Assembly: GCA_001465935.1 (NCBI GenBank)
Contig: LNKV01000011.1
Coordinates: 469,612-533,611, forward strand
DNA: 64,000 bases
DNA from: Clarireedia homoeocarpa
Lineage: Eukaryota; Ascomycota; Leotiomycetes; Helotiales; Rutstroemiaceae
Direction of reading: 5' to 3'
The notes under the pieces were generated by a model, which made no database searches, was not told the DNA's origin, and saw nothing but the letters and a program-made list of their open reading frames with translations. Below, one piece after another: positions 10,343 to 22,475 of the stretch (positions are counted from its first letter, which is position 1; each line of letters opens with the position of its first letter). A program made the position numbers and the translations under genes.

Positions 10343-11552
10343 TGTTGTTCTTGTGATGTGTGATATCGGTGGACGGTGGTCGGAGGATTGGAGTTGACGG
10401 TTTGAGGTCGATGGCTGTGGTGTCGATGGTTCAATGAGGTTGAGAATGATTGAGGGTAGAAAAAGGCTAGTATGAATGTGGTTAGATCTTGGCTGTGGCA
10501 CGTGACTGAAACTGTCCATGCCTGGTTTTCATGGTTTGTGGGTGGGGCCAGTGAACAGCCGCAGCGAGAAATCTGATTGGTCTCCACAGTCTCCGGACTC
10601 CTCATTTCGTCACTGTACCGTACCGCACGACCGACGAGCACCAGCAACCATAGCCGGAAAATGTGGTCAATGCAGCTCCCTGGTCGGTTCCCCTCCGAGC
10701 CCTCGTAGACTTCAGACTCCGTCGTTGAATTGACATGGAGACACCTTTCACAATCTTCATCGTACAACACACCACAACACACCACACCACACCACAACAC
10801 GCACGCACGCACAAAACCCATCCCGCACTCAACAATCAATTCAGCTGAGCGAATTGTGTGTGTCAAACCCCCTCCTTTCGAACAAGGCACGGAGCGAAAG
10901 CTAAAAAGTGCGGGGAAAAAGGGCTTAAACTTACCATTAGAGCTATTTTCCATTATTCCATTGTTACTACCTTCATTTGAACCAATCACACCTTCCATTG
11001 TGATACAGTTCGACCAGCCAAGATAGCACGAGCACGGGACGTAGTACATTTGCTGCAGCTATCGATCTTCCTTTGTTTCTGTTGACTCTGCTTTCTCCAG
11101 CGAGGGACATTCTCGAACCATTGGCAGCGGGGAGTGAACACAATATAGAATTCTATCTGTTTACCACCATCTGTTATCGACTCATTTCTGCTTTGCATCG
11201 ACGACGACAACGGCAACGACGATCTCGAAGGAACGGAACGGAACGGTACGAGACGAGAATACACACGACAGGAAGAATTCGACTAATTGTTAAACGTGCT
11301 CTGCTCGACATACGAAGAACGAATACCTACTTTACACGACCTTACAATACAACATAACTCAACGCGAGCAGAATCCACTGACAGGCCAAGCTTCGCCAAA
11401 CCTCCAGCAAGCAACAAATACCACTTGCATTTGTGTGATAGCCAGGCTGATTACTATCGTTCTTCAATTGAGCTTCTATGATTAAATCACATTGAGGGAT
11501 TCGGACAATCAATCAAAACCACCTCCCATTGACAAACCATCCACAAGACACA
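10343..11552. other. Divergent promoter region between ATP18 and the NIPSNAP gene
   Basis: These 1.2 kb separate two genes transcribed outward. They contain a CACAACAC/CACGCACG simple-sequence tract near 10767-10815 and pyrimidine-rich DNA. A 239-codon open frame on the minus strand here is low in complexity and runs into the ATP18 start, so I do not call it. Confidence 0.6.
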
Positions 11553-12627
11553 ATGTTGACACGACGCTTTGTCCGTAGCTCTGTCACGAGCCAACTGTTC
11601 AGAGCATTCACAACCTCCGCATCGCTCTCGCGCACCCCCTCCATATCGGATATCACTCCCCAAGGTGTTACCTCATTCGATGCAAAGCAGAAAGAATTCC
11701 GAGATAGAATCGCAGAACAAAGTCGCAAGAAAGATACTGCAAGTAAGTCTACCCCATCCTCTGCCGATCAATCATCTGCTTCGGCAGATCAAACACTAAG
11801 CGGCGCAGAATCTGCGAACGGGAATGGTGAAAAGAAGGGGAAATTGAGCAGTTTGATCTATGGAACCCCTGAAGGTCGTGAAATGGAGAAGGAGATCGAA
11901 CAAAGTTTCAGTCAAGTACTTGCGAGAGGGAAATACGTTCATTCCATTGTTTTCCATCAGGTAAAGCCGGATAAGGTTGATGAGTATGTTAAATTGGTCG
12001 GCGAATGGTATCCGAGGATGGCGGGAATGGAGCAAAACAAGGTGCATTTAGTTGGAAGTTGGAGAACTGAAGTCGGTGATTGTGATACTTTTGGTAGGCT
12101 ACTTCATTTCGCTGAGCGTATTCCGCTTGCTAACGTCATTAGTCCATATTTGGGAATACCAACGTTATCATGGATACCACGACTCCCTCCATAGCATCTC
12201 CTCGCACCCCGATTTTCCTGCATTTGACGCAAAGCTCAAATCTCTCATCACTCAGAAAAGAGTCTCTCTCATGCAAGAATTCTCCTTTTGGCCTACAACT
12301 CCCCCGCGTCAACTTGGTGGGATCTTCGAACTCCGCTCCTACACTCTTCATCCAGGGAACCTACTCGAGTGGGAGACACATTGGCGACGCGGTCTCAAGG
12401 CACGTAGAGAAGTTATGGAAGGCGTCGGAGCATGGTTCGTACAAATTGGAGATCTGAACACGGTGCATCATCTTTGGCAATTCGCGGATCTAGAGGAGAG
12501 AAAGAGAAGAAGGGAAGAGAGTTGGAGCATTGAGGGTTGGGGAGATACCGTTCACAAGACTGTTCCACTCATCCAGAATATGCAAAGTCGAATTTTGATT
12601 CCTATGCCCTGGAGTCCGGTTGCTTGA
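11553..12627 (+). CDS. NIPSNAP-family mitochondrial protein
   Basis: Exons 11553-12093 and 12143-12627 (49-bp intron GTAGGC...ATTAG) join in frame to 341 residues. The ATG at 11553 is preferred because it opens an Arg/Ser-rich mitochondrial presequence (MLTRRFVRSSVTSQLFRAF). A Ser/Ala-rich linker follows, then the first NIPSNAP module (YVHSIVFHQVKPDKVDEYVK, SWRTEVGDCDTFVHIWEYQ) and the second (GGIFELRSYTLHPGNLLEWE), ending RILIPMPWSPVA. Members are mitochondrial matrix or inner-membrane-associated proteins with dimeric alpha/beta-barrel folds; their biochemical role is unsettled. The intron splits the middle of the first module and restores the expected VHIWEY sequence. Confidence 0.88.
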
Positions 12628-13639
12628 TTTGGTTGTGTGTTTGGTGTTTTCCGAGCTTTATGAGTGGCTGGAATGTATACAGGCGGAGACGGACTGAGAA
12701 CCGAAGCCTGACTGTGGGGGATGAAGTATGTTCTGTATGTTACTGGAACAGTGGTCATGGATGATGACACTACGATGTATTTTGAATGGTGGATATATAG
12801 TTTGATGGATGAGTCTGTTCTTGGACTCGGACACAATCGAAAGAGGGAATAGGAATGTGCCCAATGTACTTAGTACATTATGGAATACCTACTGCTTCTA
12901 GCGCATTGGGGAAGGACATGGTATCATTCCCGACACCCTCATCTTCTGTTCTTCTGTGCTCTAGCTCTACTTTATCTGCTCCGAGTGAAGTGGCTGAAGT
13001 CCGAGCGTCGTGCGGACATGATCAGCAACTAGAGTCAAGTTGCGCTCTTCATGCCGACTATTATCCATCTGCTTTCCAACTGTCGCATACTTCTTTTTAC
13101 ATCTTTCAGGGTTTCGGTTAACTTTGGTAATTTAAGATTATTTGTGATATAGTCGCTCCAAGGTCTATCTGTGCAACAAGTCGTTCACATCGTTGAGACT
13201 GAGTTATGGCTGCCATGAAGAGCAGATTAGTAGTTCGAATGCCTTTAGGATCATCATAGAAGCCCCACTTGCTTCGTTGATGTAAGGACTTGATAGAAAG
13301 ACTATATAACTTTTTCACAGCGCACTTCCAGGTGTTCGTCACGGAGTGACGACAATGGCAATCTCCACTTTAGTCTCGATGATTCTTCATAATCGAGTCA
13401 TTTCATATGCTGTTCAATGCTATATGATTGATGCCACATCTTTCATTGTGTTTCCAATACCACCATAATTGATTTCTTATATCTCCATGCACAGGGCGAA
13501 TAATGCACGGATAATGAAATCACTGTATCCCTCCTTCACTATAATTATAATGCCCTCCTCCCCAGCCTCGTCAAATACCAGTTCCTCACAAACCCGAATA
13601 TATATCTAACCCTAGATCCCTAAACCTTCATTTCACCGA
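12628..13639. other. Intergenic
   Basis: Nothing supported; the short open frames overlap one another without motifs. Confidence 0.5.
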
Positions 13640-14274
13640 ATGGATCAACTTCTTGACCCTCTGTCTCTTCCCCTCGTTCTGCATATCCTCGCCGGCGTTC
13701 CCGGGCCCATCTACCTCACCCCTGTCCCACCGCCCTGGCACTCCCGCCCCTCACCCCATTACGATCCACCTCCATCCTCTGGCGGTACTTCTCCCTCCTC
13801 GACTGCCACTTCCGCTCTCTCTCCACCACATAAACACCCCTTTCCCTTGCCGCTAGCAACGCTCATTTCTGGACCTCCGCCCGCTGCGACGGCTCCTAGC
13901 GCATGATTTCAAAATCCCAAAGCTTGTGCACGCACTCGTCGCCAAAACCTCACGTGCAGTTGCTATCGGCCAGTATGCCGAAGACGGCTATTATGGCGCT
14001 GCAGGGGCTGCAGGTGATCTGCCAGATTGTGGCGAGTTTACGGTTAGAAAGAGGAGGGGATGCTTATGAGGGGGTCATGTCTCAAGCAAGAGGGAAGTAA
14101 ATGGTTAGCTTAGAAACTTTGAGGGGGTTTGAGGTGGCTGTAGCGCACTGGAAGGATCAGCAAGTAGTAAATAGAGATTATAAGAGAATTCATACTCCGG
14201 CGATTCGCAAGTGGCTGTTCGTTTATATTCGTTTGAGGCTTGTCACTCATGATATTCTTATTCCAAATTATTAG
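13640..14274 (+). pseudogene. Frameshifted unknown gene
   Basis: Protein-like pieces appear in all three forward frames in sequence: MDQLLDPLSLPLVLHILAG (from 13640), then STSILWRYFSLLDCHFRSL, then LAHDFKIPKLVHALVAKTSR with VAIGQYAEDGYYGAAGAAG, then QIVASLRLERGGDAYEGVM (ending 14100), then an ATG at 14101 with TLRGFEVAVAHWKDQQVV up to TAG 14272-14274. No consistent splicing joins them. GC content is higher than in the surroundings. A gene broken by indels is the simplest reading; the family is not recognised. Confidence 0.35.
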
Positions 14275-14610
14275 GCCGTTCAATTGGGTAGAAACTCAAG
14301 TGAGAGCTAGGTTCATTTGTTCTTTTCAGATTTGTGCTAAGTTGAATAATGACTTTTTGGTACACCCCGCTTAACCCCTCTATCTCTTGCTGGTTTTTAT
14401 TTGCATCTTGACTGACGGCACCTAAAATTTGTAGTATAAATTCTTTCTTCTAACTTGGATTCAGTCGCACTCTAGAATAATGTTAAACTTCTTCAACTCA
14501 TAGGTAAGAAAGATACAATATCGAAAACAAATTCGTCCAATTTATACCATTAGCTTTCTGCCGAGAAAACAATAACGAAACTTAACGACGAACCATTTCA
14601 AATAGGAAAC

Positions 14611-14955
14611 ATGGCACCAATACCTGCCCCTGTATCGTTCTCTAGAACATTTAACTCGTCGGATCAATCCAACATATCCACATCTTTGAGCCTTAAATTC
14701 TCTGCAACAGCATCAAATACATCCTCCATTTCCAACAACTCTTCTCAGCACCACAACTTCAACACCATCACTTTACTCAACACCTCTACATCCCCATTCA
14801 ACCTCTCCCTCACCTCCCTCCTTCCGACCACCATGCAGCTCCTCTCTCCATCCTCGCCCATAACCCCGAACTCCTCGATAGCAAAACACAATCCAACAAC
14901 TCCCAGCGTCGCCGTTTTAACGCTTGTGATCTTTTTCTCAATGGGCATGCTGTGA
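14611..14955 (+). CDS. Hypothetical Ser/Thr/Asn-rich short protein
   Basis: An open frame of 114 codons beginning MAPIPAPVSFSRTF, rich in Ser, Thr and Asn, with a short hydrophobic C terminus (AVLTLVIFFSMGML). The opposite strand is also open over part of it, so the frame may be an accident of composition. No family is recognised. Confidence 0.2.
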   Translation: MAPIPAPVSFSRTFNSSDQSNISTSLSLKFSATASNTSSISNNSSQHHNFNTITLLNTSTSPFNLSLTSLLPTTMQLLSPSSPITPNSSIAKHNPTTPSVAVLTLVIFFSMGML

Positions 14956-16073
14956 CTCCTCAGTTGCAACAGTATCCTGCAAATTCAACGTGTTCCTCTT
15001 GGCCCGGCGTCGGAGAAGTCATCCGGTGGAGCGAGCTACCGGTCTTGTGGGTTGAATAAAGGAAGGATGAAGAGGAGAAGAAGGTGATGAAAGGGGGGAT
15101 AGGTCCAGTGAATGAGAAAATGGTTCTATTGAAGAGGGGTGTGGGTGTGGATGTAATCGTTATGGGGGCTTTGGGGAGGATTGATTCAGGAGGGTGTGGA
15201 TGAGATGACGGATTAGCAAATGGGTGTGGGGTGGTGGAAAATGTGAAGGCGGAGGCTGGAGGCTCGGAGAGGTGCAGGTAAGGATATCGGTATGGATATG
15301 GATGTAAATGGCCAGGAAAAAGAACGAGAGTTGAGTTGGGCCGCGACTTAATTGTAGGTGTATATATGAAGTTGAGAGGAGTCGAGACGATTGCTAGAAG
15401 TCGAGTGATGAGGTTTGTTCCAAGTCGTAGGTTGTATCGTTTGTGGGTAATTCGGTGATGCTAGAAGGAAGGCACGGTCGACTTGCGAATAAGAATTTGT
15501 GAGAGCTTGTTGGAGGATCATCAAATCAGGTATAGGTTTGCTGGAGAGCAAATTTGGCATCACGGCAACGAATGAAGAACATGAAGTATCATTAGATGAC
15601 ATATTGTTCTTCAATGCGTCCCTTGTCAATGCTCAATTCTAAAATGATACGCTTCATGGTGGCTCTCTTCTCTCTGATTCGTAGAACGCTATGAGTTCTC
15701 GAGCACACTTGGGCTTCAAACGATGGATGTAAGTGTATCTATACGAGAGATTGGGCTTTGATGTCGACTCGGAAGATTGATTTAAGGTCTTCCTCCGGCG
15801 ATGATTGCTACAATCGCCGGAAGTGTACAGCCAAGTGATATAGTGGCACTTTTGCTGCCATTCGTATCCTAACCATAATCGACATAGCATCAAGAACGAT
15901 GTAAGCAAGTATTCATGATTACACAGTTGAAGAACACTGCCGGTCCATAAGCAATCAATTACTTTAATCTATCAATCCTGAGATTTTCATTCTTAACAAA
16001 TACTGAATACAATACGGGTCTGCCTCTGTCTAGATATGGTACGATATATACATATTCGTATCGAAGTATTAGA
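14956..16073. other. Intergenic
   Basis: G-rich on the plus strand between 15000 and 15350; no coding or RNA feature supported. Confidence 0.5.
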
Positions 16074-17076
16074 TTATCCACTCAAAGCGAAAATACGCGC
16101 CAAGATTTCATCGTCACTTGGACTTCCATCTCCTTTGATAGTTTCATACGCAGGGTAGAGTATTGACTTCTCAATCTCCTTGTACTTTCCATCGCAGACA
16201 TAGATTGCCTCTCCATGTCTGGAAGTATCAGCCATAAGATAAGCAGTTGCACGCGCAACAACTACTGGAGACTGCGACTCATGTGATACCGCCTTCATGA
16301 TCCCAGCTAGATCAGGCAGGACTTGAGTCGAAGTCCAAGACGGCATGAGAGTGTTAAGGCGTATGGGCAGGCCGGCTGCCTCGATAACTCGTGCATAACC
16401 TCTGCCGAAACCTAAAACACCGTGCTTGGCGGTGGCTAAATTGTTTTGTAAGTCAAATATCATGATAATCTCCTTTACATTGCTAACTTACAGTAATCGA
16501 TAGCACGTAATGGTTGCAAACCAGTGCTGGATCCCATAAGCACAATGCTTCCTCCTTCAGGCTGTTGCTTCAGGTAGTGAGAAGCAAGGCAAGCTGTGTT
16601 CATCACACTTTTCAAGTTGACTTCCATGGTATCATGGTTTGGCTCTTTTATTTCTCCGCTCTCGTCGGTCTCGAGTACTAGATAATTGGCGCGGGGACCG
16701 ATACCAGCATTGGCGAAAACAGAGTCGATGCGACCATGCTCCTCCTTGGCTTTCTTGAAGAGCGTACTAAGATCGGCCCAGCTGGTTACATTTGTTTTCA
16801 CAAAGGTGAAGTTTGGCTTATCAGCCGTTGGAGGGGACTGGATATCGCCACTGACGACCGAAGCTCCCAAAGACAAAAGGAGGTCGACAACTGCTAGACC
16901 GATTCCTGAAGAACCACCTGCAGTAACATCCCGAATCAGCCATCCCGAGTCAAACATACTTCGAGAATACTCCACAGAATACGCCACGAAAAAGAACTAA
17001 GATTCTTACCTGTAAGCACTACGACCTTTCCCTTAAGGCTGGTCAAATCATCGTCTTTGATTGTGAATTCGGCCAT
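16074..17076 (-). CDS. Short-chain dehydrogenase/reductase (SDR)
   Basis: Minus-strand exons 17076-17010, 16917-16492 and 16435-16074 join in frame to 284 residues starting MAEFTIKDDDLTSLKGK. The classical SDR parts are in order: cofactor loop TGGSSGIG (residues 22-29), an acidic Asp47 after the second strand (suggesting NAD rather than NADP), NAG at 92-94, the conserved Asn123 of EVNLKS, catalytic Ser in GSST (about 152-153) and YSTAK (Tyr164, Lys168). The second intron splits the Tyr codon region and only the spliced form gives YSTAK. The length is typical of a single-domain soluble oxidoreductase. The substrate is unknown; relatives resemble 15-hydroxyprostaglandin-dehydrogenase-like fungal enzymes. 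Confidence 0.88.
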
Positions 17077-18204
17077 GTTAACAGGAATTCCGGAATATAG
17101 GAGATCTCTAAATGGCCGATAGAGGATATCGACGATGAGTAAGGACGGGGATGTTACGCGACTCGTGTACGAAGCAGAAATATGAAAAAAAGCGTCGGGC
17201 AAATTGGGTTTGGAATAATGTTCTTGCTTGGGGCAAAGAAGCAATATGAAGATTTTACAAAAGTAGCAAGTGGAGAATCAAGGGATCTCTTAAAACGGTG
17301 CTTGCCTTCATTTGACACTTTATATGGGCCTTCCGTGTATACTTGCTTGCTCCGGATCCTTGACAATGAAACGCCCCACTCTTGGAGATAGATATTTCGC
17401 TGCAGGGGAAGGGGTGTATCCAGTTGGCCAGTCGTGGACCAAACGGTGAGGGTTCCGCGTCCGAACGATGATAATTCAGCTGCGTTCGTGATTTCAGGAT
17501 ATATCATCGTCTAGTGGTGGCACGGCAGTGTGTCATGAGTCGGATTTTATTATTGGCTGTCTCTCGCTTTGTCTCGATACGGTATTATTCCGCGGAAGAG
17601 TGTCTTATGCGGAGGTCGGAAGCGAGGTCCCGTGTTAGGTTCCTAGTAGAGTTCATGATGGGTGTGCTGTGTTTCATAAACCAGCGTGTATATAAGGATT
17701 TTTAATAGAGGATGAATAAGCACAGCGAAGCCACGAGACAAGTACAATATTCCTCCTCCTCAGGGGTCGTGTCAGTTACCGCATTAGGTGGGTTGTTACC
17801 TGTCATACGTATTAGTGTGCGTAAATCCCCGAATAGTGGCACCCCTCGCTTACTCCCGTAGTCTCGTCCTGATATGTGAGACGCTAATATGCATCCCGGG
17901 ATTCCACACGTGATTGATTCGGGAACTCCATAGAACTATCTCTAATAAGTTCAGCCCGTCGTTAGAGGAAATTTTCCTGTGTCGTTTAGGTGCGTGCGTA
18001 CTGTCTGTGCTTCCGTTGTAGTGTCTCGAACTAATCCTTGTGGCGATATGGCGAAGTCTAATATATTTACTTGTGGGCGGACCTGCCTGAGCTGGTGAAA
18101 ACTCGGATCATTCGCTTTTTGTCTTTTATCCGCATTTCTCTTTCATTTAAAGACTTTGGTTTTTGCAAATTCGTCGGTCTGCCAGATCGTAAACTATCGT
18201 ACCG
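17077..18204. other. Divergent intergenic region
   Basis: This lies between the SDR gene (-) and the rhodopsin-domain gene (+). No additional feature is supported. Confidence 0.5.
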
Positions 18205-19471
18205 ATGACACCGCCGCAAGGGGACGGCGTGTCCCTCTTTTATACTTCTATCTTATTGTTGGTTTTGTGTTGGATGATATACATTGCGCGTGCAGCAGTG
18301 CGGTTCTGGAAGAAAACTTATGGAATGGATGACGTTATGATGTTAGCTGGCCTTGTACGTATATCTGCACCACACCTAACTATTTCTCCGGCACCCGACC
18401 TACATAGAGCCCAGCTTACTAATAGAATTACAGCTGTTGTTTACAGTCACAAGCAGTTTATGTATTGTCTGCTCTTGGTATGGAAGTGGGCAACGCGCTG
18501 CCGCTCTATCCACCCATGATCGAATGAAAGGAACCAAGGTACATATTGTCCTTCGCACCGATTAACTTTACTTGTGTATATGTTAACTAACTACAATTTA
18601 AGCTCTTCTTCATCGCGGAGTTTTTCTATGCTTCCAGTGCAGTGACCATTAAGTGTAGCATTGCTATAACTCTCCTTCGCATTGCCGACTCGCGCCGCCG
18701 TTATGTATGGACTATCTGGGGAATCATGGCCACTACAGGTATCTCTGCCATCATCTTCATGATTGTTGTCGCCAATATTTGTCACCCGATCACCACCTTA
18801 TGGGGTGAAACTACCACGGGATCATGCAATGCCAAGTTGAACAGCGACGTTAGTCTCTTCTTCTCAGCTGTGGAGATTTTCACGGACTGGTCTCTGGCAA
18901 TTCTACCTGCGGTTCTGTTATGGAATATTCAGATGAAAGCTAGAATAAAGGCCTCGGTGGCTTGCATTCTTGGACTCGGGGCATTGTAAGTTTTGTTGTC
19001 TGGAAAAAAAAAACCCTATTATATGACTAACTTATATCTTCTAGTGCGAGCTGCGCTACAATTGTTCGTCTTCGTTATCTCAGTCTCTACAGTGACCCGG
19101 CGGAATTCATGTTTGCTACCGGCAAGATTGGTCTTTGGTCTATCATCGAAACAGGCATGGGTATCTTTGCTGGGTCTCTCGGCACCTTGCGCCCTCTCCT
19201 ATCTCTTCCCTTCTTCAACATAAGCTCCTACGGCCACTCGAATAATCCCTCGGCGGCCAACAAATTGAACATGCCAAAACGATCGAACATCAAGATGGAT
19301 ACTTTTCAGCAACTGGGAGAATGTTCAGATAAGGATATAGAAACGGAAAGTCAAAAGCATATTTTGAAGGAGACAAATGTCACAGTAACCTCGAATGATC
19401 GGGGTTCGACCCCGGGGGAGTGGAAACAGAACCAGGTGTTGGGGTGGCAGAAACAGCCATTTGAAGGCTAA
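18205..19471 (+). CDS. Rhodopsin-domain integral membrane protein (Pth11/SAT4-like family)
   Basis: Exons 18205-18354, 18434-18538, 18603-18985 and 19045-19471 join in frame to 354 residues. Seven hydrophobic segments are expected, including SLFYTSILLLVLCWMIYIA, LFFIAEFFYASSAVTIKCSI, ATTGISAIIFMIVVANICHP, and LWSIIETGMGIFAGSLGTLR near the end. The pattern of an N-terminal WKKTYGMDDVMMLAGL, IETGMGI and LRPLLSLP is typical of the fungal rhodopsin-like domain of plasma-membrane proteins, some of which act in host or surface sensing. The last 100 residues form a charged cytoplasmic tail. No N-terminal CFEM domain is present. Ligand and role are unknown. Confidence 0.85.
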
Positions 19472-20276
19472 CATATGATTAATCATGTATGTTCAAGATA
19501 TCAACTTTTCCATAGAAAGCTCTCGGTCATTATCAAAAAAAAAATAGCATATTCTCAATCACCAGTACACACGAACCACCTGTACTTTCGATGTGTGATC
19601 CATGACGTGAGCCGAATTCTTGACTCGCCAGGTTAGGGGGTCAGTGACTGACTTGCTGTTGCAGCCACGGTATCCGGTAATTCGCTACCAAGAATGCTTA
19701 GCTAGGGTCTTTTCCAGCCTTTTCCAATGGAGATTCGGATTGCAACCAGGGTCTAGTCAAGTTCTGTCCACCCGCAACTCGTCCAGCTGCGAAAAGGAAA
19801 ACACTACTATTGTAAACTTTCTGCCCATGGCTCTCAATCCATCTACTATGCTGAACTATCATGTAATTTGATCATTTTAGCAACAAATAAGTTGTTAAAT
19901 GAATAGCAGCCAAAATCAACAGCATATGATTTCTCGTCGCTCGTATTACACCACCTCACATGACAAGATCGCGCGTCCAATATTGTCACTATCAAACAAT
20001 CAAAAATTCCGACGTAATGAAAATCATCAAACTCACGCCACGATGGGCAATCTAGAGCTTGTCAGAGGTCATGGCGTCTGCCACTTACTTCCTGCTTCGA
20101 CCATCCGGCAGCGGACTAATAGTCACCTTTTCGTCACCCCCACTAGATGGGAAAGATTAGGCGATTTACAGTTAACAAATCAAGGGGCACGGAGCTTTAT
20201 TCAAGCCAATCAATACCATCATTTCATCAATCTGAAACTTCGGTTCTTTTAGCAAGCAGTAGCGCAACAACGACGA
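19472..20276. other. Intergenic
   Basis: Nothing supported; open frames at 19620 and 19899 lack motifs. Confidence 0.5.
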
Positions 20277-20338
20277 GCTAGTTTTGTGGTGCCCTCGGGA
20301 ATAACTAGCTAGTTTTGCGGTGCACTAGGGAATAAGGA
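20277..20338. repeat. 31-bp tandem repeat, two units
   Basis: GCTAGTTTTGTGGTGCCCTC and the rest of the unit (20277-20307) are repeated with a few changes at 20308-20338. Confidence 0.8.
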
Positions 20339-20346
20339 CCCTGTTG

Positions 20347-20398
20347 CGATCTACAGCATGCCAGCCATTCTTCGATCTACAGCATGCTAGCCATTCTT
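20347..20398. repeat. 26-bp tandem repeat, two units
   Basis: CGATCTACAGCATGC followed by CAGCCATTCTT (20347-20372) is repeated at 20373-20398 with one C-to-T change. Confidence 0.85.
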
Positions 20399-20417
20399 CG
20401 AGAACAGCATTCCACCG

Positions 20418-20486
20418 CTAATCGTCGGCCTTTGTGGTGGCCTCCTACAGAAAGCGTAGGAGGGTTACGCGAACGCCGACGATTAG
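20418..20486. repeat. Nested inverted repeat
   Basis: The outer arms CTAATCGTCGGC (20418-20429) and GCCGACGATTAG (20475-20486) are perfect complements. An inner hairpin CCTCCTAC (20441-20448) with GTAGGAGG (20456-20463) closes on seven bases. It could be a small foldback element or the remains of a MITE. Confidence 0.75.
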
Positions 20487-22475
20487 GGGGTGAAACAAAA
20501 ACTCCTCGACCAACTACCAGAAAAATATAACTATCTGTGCATCTCAATTGGAAAAAATACTGCTTGGAGATATTTTGGGAATTGAGGAATACTAGAACTT
20601 TGCCTGAAGAATAAATATGAATATTTGAACCAAAAACATATCTTATCCGAATAGAAAATGTGGCACAGTCGGGTAACAATAATCTGTTCAGTCAAGTAGC
20701 CGGTTGCAGCGGTACAGGTCACAACGATTTTCTGTTTTTGAGACTTAATGAGTAGGGTACCTGACTGCCGGGTCAGGTTTCGCATCTGCAGAAGGCTAAC
20801 AGCTAGACGGGGTGACGGGATAGCTTGCATACCATTCAGGATGACAAACGGAGGTGTAGGTAGTATAGTCATTATGCAATTATTGAACTCATATTGTGAT
20901 TTACGCCACAAGCTGGGGGCAGCGGAGTGATTTTCTGAGGGAAATTAGTCTCTTGCATGAGGTTCTCTATCCGTATGGCTACTGCAGCTTGGTCTCAGGT
21001 CCATCCGGAATGAAAATAGTTGTCTTCAAGTTTGATAAAGTATTGTTGCGAAGAATCCCAAAATATAACCAGAAGTGATACATTGCGGAGGCGAGGCGTG
21101 TCGCCGTCGCATATATTCATCGTTTGTGCGCTAGCCTGATGCAACTGCCAAAAAAAAACAGTAAAGCCACGGCCGCCATGACCTTTTTCTCGGGAGAGGA
21201 ACTCCTTTCCCCGGACCGATTGACAGTGGCCACTTGTATCCTTCATCGGCCCTTTTTTCTTCGCCGACGGGTAGCTAGAACGGACTAGTGAGCTATGTTA
21301 CCAGGGGCTGCTACCAGTACCTGCAGCCTTCAAATCCCGAGGGCTTTGCTTTCGTCCCATAATAGGATCATCATAATTGTCTCAATAATTGTATATATTC
21401 AGAAATCGATTAGCAAGTGCTAACATCGAGATCACAAAAGTTATATTAAAAATCATACGAGTATGTCTAAGTGATTCGTTCATGGATCAATACAAACCCT
21501 GCTGTATGCTTCTAGACACAACATCTTGGCTTGGCGAAAAATGAATTTGATGCTTTCTGGGACTGATGAGAATAGGGGATAGATTTTTGTTGTGGAAATT
21601 GAGAAACGCAATAGAGACAAAATACACATTTTTTGAGGGTGCCGCGGCAGTCTTTAAAAATCAATTACTCAGAGTCCGTCGACTCGATATAGGAAGTCAG
21701 ATCGGAATGAACTCAATTTCCCTGTCAATGAGGAACTATGTTGTTTTTGTCTAAACGATAGTAGTGGAGATGGCATATGGTTTGAGAACAGCGTATTAGT
21801 TGCTGCCAGCTAGGGGCTTCGTTCAACTGGCGACAACGAACTCCCGGATGTCCAGACTCTGCGGATGAATGATATGCTGTTTAAATGTCTTTCGCTCACC
21901 AAGTATAGTGAATCGAATAACAGCGCTTTGGTAAAAAGACGATGAACATGAATACAGCACATATGAATTGTATGTCTTTGCTAGCGTACTCACCTTTGCC
22001 GTAGATTCATAACCTATATCCATTGTCTTATAAAAACCACAAGCTAGATCCCGAATTCTTCTTATCAAAGACACTTCCCAAGTTACAACAGAATCAATCT
22101 TTCCTGAAAGCAAAGGTGCTACACCGACGTTCCTCAACACCGGCAGCGATATCTCCATCTTTCACTTAACAATAACGAAGGCCCTCCCACCAGTTTATCT
22201 ATCATTACTATGCAAGACCCCATCACAGAGCCTGGCCTCAACACCAGAAGCTTCGGTGACCTTCGACACCTGCCGTACACCTCATCACCGAGCGATCGCA
22301 CGCCCAGTTGCTCAAGTTAGGTGAGTACGATAGCATGAAGTGCATTGTGAATTCATACGGCTTGGATGTGTATCAAGATACAGATCCTCGAGAGTATGGA
22401 GGGTTCAATAATAGCATTATAAATAAGGATCGAATAGGATGAGGGGAAGAGCAGTGTTGTCAGTAGTGTAAACCG
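20487..22475. other. Gene-poor stretch
   Basis: No gene is firmly supported. At 22210-22320 a 36-codon frame beginning MQDPITEPGLNTRSFGDLRH looks protein-like but has no start or splice context. Confidence 0.4.
21823..22158 (-). CDS. Doubtful ORF with a possible first exon
   Basis: An open frame from MEISLPVLRNVGVAPLLSGK; after ...YESTAK it meets a strong donor-like GTGAGTACG, so the coding part may be only the first 55 codons with a lost or unrecognised downstream exon. No family is recognised. Confidence 0.15.
   Translation of the reverse strand: MEISLPVLRNVGVAPLLSGKIDSVVTWEVSLIRRIRDLACGFYKTMDIGYESTAKVSTLAKTYNSYVLYSCSSSFYQSAVIRFTILGERKTFKQHIIHPQSLDIREFVVAS

Noticed and set aside
10330..11049. 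239-codon minus-strand ORF
   Set aside because: It is low in complexity, overlaps the ATP18 first exon and promoter, and has no domain; the four-exon ATP18 explains the 3' part.
11743..11788. Possible additional intron in the NIPSNAP gene (GTAAGTCT ... GGCAG)
   Set aside because: Its removal would shift the frame, and the unspliced reading leads into the conserved KLSSLIYGTPEGREME segment.
19385..19425. tRNA-like T-arm (GGGGTTCGACCCC) near the end of the rhodopsin-domain gene
   Set aside because: It is in frame within the coding sequence (NDRGSTPGEW) and no acceptor, D or anticodon arm surrounds it.
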